Shown here: piece by piece, positions 7,288 through 10,100 of the stretch | Numbering within the stretch: position 1 is the first letter of the stretch | Layout of the letters: every line of letters starts with the position of its first letter | Assembly (NCBI GenBank): GCA_900545325.1 | Contig: UQZE01000073.1 | Location: forward strand, 1-10,100 | DNA length: 10,100 bases | Direction: 5' to 3' | DNA from: an uncultured Eubacteriales bacterium | GTDB lineage: Bacteria > Bacillota > Clostridia > Christensenellales > Borkfalkiaceae | Made by a program: the position numbers and the translations under genes | Notes under the pieces: generated by a model | Database searches by the model: none | Seen by the model: only the letters and a program-made list of their open reading frames with translations | Told to the model about the DNA's origin: nothing

Positions 7288-7326
7288 ATCCGCTTTTGCC
7301 CTTGGGCGAAAGCGGATGTTCTTTTT
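7288..7326 (+). terminator. Rho-independent terminator of efp
   Basis: ATCCGCTTTTGCCC (7288-7301) pairs with GGGCGAAAGCGGAT (7304-7317) over 14 positions with one G-T wobble. If the innermost pair opens, the loop is a CTTG tetraloop. The stem is followed by GTTCTTTTT (7318-7326), a good U-tract. It starts 13 nt after the efp stop. Most of the element, except the first five bases of the 5' arm, is repeated 81 bp downstream. Confidence 0.92.
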
Positions 7327-7343
7327 CAAGGCGGACTGCGGCG
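7293..7343 (+). repeat. 51-bp direct repeat, copy 1 (with intact terminator)
   Basis: This 51-bp segment matches 7374-7424 at 50 of 51 positions (G7304 against A7385), with an offset of 81 bp. It includes most of the efp terminator hairpin, its U-tract, and a downstream CAAGGCGGACTGCGGCG tail. Identity stops sharply on both sides. Confidence 0.95.
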
Positions 7344-7373
7344 GGTTGCGTGCGAGGCAGGAAGAAAAAGAAA

Positions 7374-7424
7374 CTTTTGCCCTTAGGCGAAAGCGGATGT
7401 TCTTTTTCAAGGCGGACTGCGGCG
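7374..7424 (+). repeat. 51-bp direct repeat, copy 2 (decayed terminator)
   Basis: This copy keeps the U-tract but lacks the ATCCG start of the 5' stem arm, which here reads AGAAA. The G-to-A change removes one closing pair. Only CTTTTGCC/GGCGAAAG can form (8 bp with a wobble, loop CTTA), and its base lies 6 nt before the T run. Termination here should be weak or absent. It lies between the efp terminator and the SDR gene. Confidence 0.93.
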
Positions 7425-7447
7425 CAACGGGCGTTTTTGCGCCGCGG
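7417..7447 (+). other. Stem-loop in the leader of the SDR gene
   Basis: GCGGCGCAA (7419-7427) pairs perfectly with TTGCGCCGC (7437-7445) around a 9-nt loop, CGGGCGTTT. Outer pairs 7418-7446 (T-G) and 7417-7447 (C-G) extend it. The stem starts inside repeat copy 2 and ends 2 nt before the GGGGAG ribosome site (7450-7455). No T run follows, so it is not an obvious terminator. It could affect ribosome access or protect a processed 5' end; this is inference. Confidence 0.7.
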
Positions 7448-7462
7448 ACGGGGAGCGTGTCA

Positions 7463-8191
7463 ATGAAAAACGTACTCATCACGGGCGGAGCCAAAGGCAT
7501 AGGCAGGGCGTGCGCCGTCCTCTTTGCGGAAAAGGGTTGCCGCGTGTTTATCGATTACAATACTTCCGAAAAAGAAGCCTTCGCGCTGGAGGAGGAACTC
7601 CGTGCGCGGGGGCTTTCGGCGTTTGCGCTCAAAGCCGACGTTTCGCGTTCGGACGAGGTGGAAAGGCTGTTTATCGAAATAGAAAAGCGGGTGAAGGGGG
7701 TGGACGTGCTCGTCAACAACGCGGGCGTCAGCCTCATCAAAACGCTGGACGAAACCGCCGAGCGGGAATGGGACGGCGTTTTCGCCGTCAACGTGAAGAG
7801 CGCTTTTCTTACGAGCAAGCGCGCCCTGCCGTATATGATTTCGCGCAAGGCGGGAAGTATCGTCAACGTTTCCTCGATGTGGGGCGTTGCGGGCGCTTCG
7901 TGCGAGGTCGCGTATTCGGCGTCCAAATCGGCGCTCGTCGGCTTTACCAAGGCTCTGGCAAAGGAACTCGGTCCGTCGGGGGTGCGCGTCAACTGCGTTT
8001 GCCCCGGCGTGATCTCTACGGATATGAACGGCTCTCTCTCTCCCGAAGTTCTCGGCGGGCTGGCGGACGGCGCGGCGCTGGGACGGCTGGGCAGCGCGGA
8101 AGAAGTCGCGGCCGCCGTCTGCTTTCTCGCGGGCGAAAACGCCTCCTTCATCACGGGCCAGCTGCTCGGCGTGGACGGCGGTTTTCTATGA
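7463..8191 (+). CDS. ymfI: FabG-like SDR, probable EF-P 5-aminopentanone reductase
   Basis: The 242-aa product is a classical short-chain dehydrogenase. It has the NAD(P)-binding TGGAKGIG motif (7-14), NNAG (85-88), N110 and the catalytic triad S138, Y151, K155. It would pass as FabG (3-oxoacyl-ACP reductase). However, the active-site segment SSMWGVAGASCEVAYSASK matches the SS(I/M)WG..GA.CEV.YS pattern I recall as typical of B. subtilis YmfI and its clostridial relatives. YmfI reduces 5-aminopentanone on EF-P Lys32 to 5-aminopentanol. The gene next to efp supports this reading, and no acp, fabD or fabF gene is nearby. The start ATG has GGGGAG 7 nt upstream. The frame is open upstream through both repeats, but that part lacks family similarity. 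Its stop overlaps the next gene by ATGA. Confidence 0.85.
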   Translation: MKNVLITGGAKGIGRACAVLFAEKGCRVFIDYNTSEKEAFALEEELRARGLSAFALKADVSRSDEVERLFIEIEKRVKGVDVLVNNAGVSLIKTLDETAEREWDGVFAVNVKSAFLTSKRALPYMISRKAGSIVNVSSMWGVAGASCEVAYSASKSALVGFTKALAKELGPSGVRVNCVCPGVISTDMNGSLSPEVLGGLADGAALGRLGSAEEVAAAVCFLAGENASFITGQLLGVDGGFL

Positions 8192-9069
8192 AAAGCCTGA
8201 GAAAGGACGCCGAACGCGCCCCCGTTTCCAACATTATAATCGTTTTACTGCTGGTGATCGGTTTCGCCTCCTTTCCGATCAAGGACACCATAAAGCTGTT
8301 CGGACTGGAATACAACGACGCGAACCGCTATATCTTTACGGCGGCTTTCCGCGTGATCTTCTGCGCGGTTATGCTTTACTTTCTCTATACCTATAAACTG
8401 CAGAGGACGCTGACGTTCAGAATGAAAAAATTCTGGGCCGTACTGCCGTGCTATCTCGTGGTGATCAATAATTTTCCCATCGTGGCGCTGGCGACGGGGC
8501 AGGCGCGGGTGGACGCCTCTGCGGGGCTGATCGCGCTTTACCTGGCGCAGACCTTTTTCATCACGGCGTTCGAGGAGATCGCCTTCCGCGGCATAATCTT
8601 TCCGCTCTGCTATTTCAAGCTGAAAGGAAAAAAACGCGCCGTATTTTGGTCGGTCGCGCTGTCGAGCGCGTTTTTCGGCGCGGTGCACCTCGTCAACCTG
8701 CTCGGCGGCGCGGGTATCGGTTCGGTCGCGCTGCAGATCGGCTACAGCTTTCTCATCGGGGCGATGTGCGCCGTGGCGCTGCTCATCACCGAAAGCCTGT
8801 TCGTGCCGATATCCCTGCACTTTATCTTCAACGCGGGCGGACTGCTCGTGGAGGAGCTGGGCGCGGGGGATATCGTCAATTTGCCCACGGTGATCCTTAC
8901 GCTGGTCATAGGCGTGCTCGTCGGCACGTATATTTTATATGCCGCGCTGAAAATCGGGCATGAAAAGTTCGATAAGCTGACCGCCTGCGAACGCCCTGAG
9001 GACGAAATGCCGCAAACGCCCGACGGGGAGGAGCCGCAGGACGGCCCGTCCGACGGGGGGTATAAATAA
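8188..9069 (+). CDS. CPBP family intramembrane glutamic endopeptidase (CAAX protease-like)
   Basis: The 293-aa product is an integral membrane protein with about eight hydrophobic segments (roughly 14-31, 48-67, 82-103, 111-128, 152-170, 177-200, 204-221, 232-254). The CPBP/Abi signature is complete: EEIAFRG (E129, E130, R134), FGAVH (F163 to H167) and HFIFN (H211 to N215). These residues form the active site of Rce1-type intramembrane proteases. Substrates of such bacterial proteins are mostly unknown; roles in bacteriocin immunity or signalling exist in the family. The C-terminal 28 residues are an acidic, proline-rich, probably disordered tail. The start codon overlaps the SDR stop (ATGA), so translation is coupled. 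The frame extends upstream, but only as a shadow of the SDR gene. No terminator is visible after it. Confidence 0.9.
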   Translation: MKSLRKDAERAPVSNIIIVLLLVIGFASFPIKDTIKLFGLEYNDANRYIFTAAFRVIFCAVMLYFLYTYKLQRTLTFRMKKFWAVLPCYLVVINNFPIVALATGQARVDASAGLIALYLAQTFFITAFEEIAFRGIIFPLCYFKLKGKKRAVFWSVALSSAFFGAVHLVNLLGGAGIGSVALQIGYSFLIGAMCAVALLITESLFVPISLHFIFNAGGLLVEELGAGDIVNLPTVILTLVIGVLVGTYILYAALKIGHEKFDKLTACERPEDEMPQTPDGEEPQDGPSDGGYK

Positions 9070-9086
9070 AACGAAAGGTTCCGGCC

Positions 9087-9115
9087 TTGACAAAAGTTTT
9101 CATACCTGTTAAAAT
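9087..9115 (+). promoter_or_regulatory. Sigma-A promoter of purA
   Basis: TTGACA (9087-9092) is a perfect -35 box, followed after 17 bp by TAAAAT (9110-9115). TGT precedes the -10, making it an extended -10. Transcription should start near 9122, leaving a leader of about 33 nt. It lies in the 85-bp gap between the CPBP gene and purA. I see no PurR-box-like operator or riboswitch fold in this short leader. Confidence 0.88.
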
Positions 9116-9154
9116 ATACGCGTTTGCGAATAAGGAAAAGGAGAAAAGGGAAAT

Positions 9155-10100
9155 ATGTTGACGTCGATTTGCGGTATCAACTGGGGCGACGAGGGCAAAG
9201 GCCGTATGGTCGATCTGCTTTCTTCGGAATACGACGTGGTCGTGCGCTATCAGGGCGGTAACAACGCGGGGCATACGGTCATCAACGAAAAGGGAAAATT
9301 CATTCTGAACCTGCTGCCGAGCGGCATTCTGCGCGACGGCGTTGTCAACGTCATGGGCAACGGCATGGTCATCGATATCAAGCACCTTTACGGCGAGATC
9401 GGCAGGCTGGAGGCGGCGGGTATCGCCGTTACTCCCGAAAATCTGAAAATAAGTTCTTCGGCGGTCGTCTGCATGCCGTATAACGTGATGCAGGACTGTC
9501 TGGAAGAGGAGAGGCTCAAAGATAAGAAATACGGTTCCACAAAGCGCGGCATCGCGCCGATCTACGGCGACAAATATCTGAAAAAAGCCATCCGCATGGG
9601 CGAACTTTTCCATAAGGATTTGCTGAGGGAACGCCTGAAAGACATCGTGGAATGGAAAAATCTCACGATCACGGGCGTGTACGGCGCGCAGCCCGTAACC
9701 GTGGAGGACATGATGGATTATCTCGAAGAATACGGAAAAAAATTCCTGCCGTATATCTGCGATACGGGGCTGTATCTCGATAACGCCGCGAAGAACGGCA
9801 AAAAGATCATGTTCGAGGCGCAGCTCGGCGCCCTGCGGGACATCGACTTCGGGATTTATCCCTACACTTCCTCCTCCAACACCATTGCGGCGTACGCGCC
9901 CATCGGCGCGGGCGTGCCAAATCATAAATTAGACCTTTCCATCGGCATCATGAAGGCGTATTCCACCTGCGTGGGCGAAGGGCCGTTCACAGCCGAGTAC
10001 TTCGGCGAAAAGGCGGAGGCGCTCAGAAAAGCGGGCGGCGAATACGGCGCCGCCACGGGCAGGCCGCGGCGGGTAGGGGCGTTCGACGTGCCCGCCAGCC
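9155..10100 (+). CDS. purA: Adenylosuccinate synthetase, 3' truncated by window edge
   Basis: PurA joins IMP and aspartate using GTP, the first committed step from IMP to AMP. The 315 residues present contain GINWGDEGKG (7-16, catalytic D12), GGNNAGHTV (34-42, catalytic H40), YGSTKRGIAPIYGDK (126-140), EAQLGALRDIDFGIYPY, TSSSNT, KAYSTCVGEGPF and EYGAATGRPRRVG, covering the IMP and GTP sites. About 100-115 residues should lie beyond the edge. AGGAG at 9139-9143 (11 nt) or AAGGGA nearer the ATG is the ribosome site. The sequence is a divergent PurA: it has Asn in place of the usual Gln in the first motif, and changes at positions normally contacting IMP. I recall similar forms in Clostridia, so it is probably a functional lineage variant. 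It has its own promoter and is a separate transcription unit. Confidence 0.95.
   Translation, partial: MLTSICGINWGDEGKGRMVDLLSSEYDVVVRYQGGNNAGHTVINEKGKFILNLLPSGILRDGVVNVMGNGMVIDIKHLYGEIGRLEAAGIAVTPENLKISSSAVVCMPYNVMQDCLEEERLKDKKYGSTKRGIAPIYGDKYLKKAIRMGELFHKDLLRERLKDIVEWKNLTITGVYGAQPVTVEDMMDYLEEYGKKFLPYICDTGLYLDNAAKNGKKIMFEAQLGALRDIDFGIYPYTSSSNTIAAYAPIGAGVPNHKLDLSIGIMKAYSTCVGEGPFTAEYFGEKAEALRKAGGEYGAATGRPRRVGAFDVPAS

Noticed and set aside
7346..7374. TTGCGT followed by an A-rich stretch as a promoter for the SDR gene
   Set aside because: At 17-bp spacing the -10 would read AGAAAC, which is too poor a match.
7293..7424. The two 51-bp copies as a CRISPR array
   Set aside because: There are only two copies. 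The unit itself is a terminator plus tail, and the 30-bp spacer is a purine-rich leader segment. No cas genes are present.
7082..7462. Upstream extension of the SDR reading frame, including ATG starts at 7316 and 7397 that add repeated MFFFKADCG peptides
   Set aside because: It overlaps efp and runs through the terminator and both repeats. The repeated peptide is only the repeat read in frame (81 is a multiple of 3). The ATG at 7463 has a good Shine-Dalgarno and the SDR fold starts there.
7510..8187. Long upstream extension of the CPBP frame
   Set aside because: It lies wholly inside the SDR gene in another frame and reads as Arg/Gly-rich shadow sequence. The ATG at 8188 with the ATGA overlap is the natural start.
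7463..8191. Calling the SDR gene fabG of fatty-acid synthesis
   Set aside because: No other fab or acp gene is near, and the active-site segment and efp adjacency fit the EF-P reductase branch better. FabG remains the fallback.
9075..9088. AAGG-TTCCGG-CCTT palindrome after the CPBP gene as a terminator
   Set aside because: The stem is only 4 bp with no T run behind it, and it overlaps the purA -35 box.
8906..9925. 339-aa minus-strand frame opposite purA and the 337-aa one opposite infB (257-1270)
   Set aside because: They are shadows caused by high GC codon bias. They lie opposite unmistakable conserved genes and show no recognisable domain.

Overview
The window is a GC-rich stretch with every gene on the + strand and gaps of at most about 190 bases. 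The organism is most likely an uncultured or draft-assembled member of the Bacillota, class Clostridia. Three things suggest this: the infB-rbfA-nrnA-truB-ribF order, an EF-P with a Bacillus-type PGKGAAF tip next to a YmfI-type reductase, and a PurA with GINWGDEGKG/TSSSNT signatures that I associate with Clostridia. The first 17 bases are an Illumina adapter remnant, so the window probably starts at a contig end.

Region 1 (1-5593) is the downstream part of a nusA/infB-type operon. In order it holds infB (5' truncated), a very strong GC-only hairpin, rbfA (GTG start), nrnA, truB, ribF and an endonuclease-IV-like TIM-barrel gene. Gene joints are tight: a 4-nt overlap, gaps of 12 and 3 nt, then a 26-nt overlap. 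The products cover translation initiation, 30S maturation, nano-RNA turnover, tRNA pseudouridylation, FMN/FAD synthesis and possibly AP-site repair.

Region 2 (5590-7326) starts with a sigma-A promoter whose -35 box overlaps the stop codon of the Nfo-like gene. It drives an M24 Xaa-Pro peptidase and efp, and ends in a canonical intrinsic terminator.

Region 3 (7327-9069) starts with a 51-bp near-perfect direct repeat. The first copy carries most of the efp terminator and the second copy is a decayed version. A hairpin follows, then a FabG-like SDR that looks like the EF-P 5-aminopentanone reductase YmfI, then a CPBP (CAAX-protease-like) membrane protein coupled to it by an ATGA overlap. No promoter is evident for these two genes, so they may depend on terminator read-through from efp, which would join EF-P to its modifying enzyme.

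Region 4 (9087-10100) has a second promoter of the same design (TTGACA, 17 bp, extended -10) driving purA, which runs off the right edge.

Most of the window is conserved housekeeping sequence. The items most worth a second look are the efp-ymfI pairing with its duplicated terminator, and the loss of one zinc ligand in the Nfo-like protein. I see no new defence system, CRISPR array, RNA gene or transposon.
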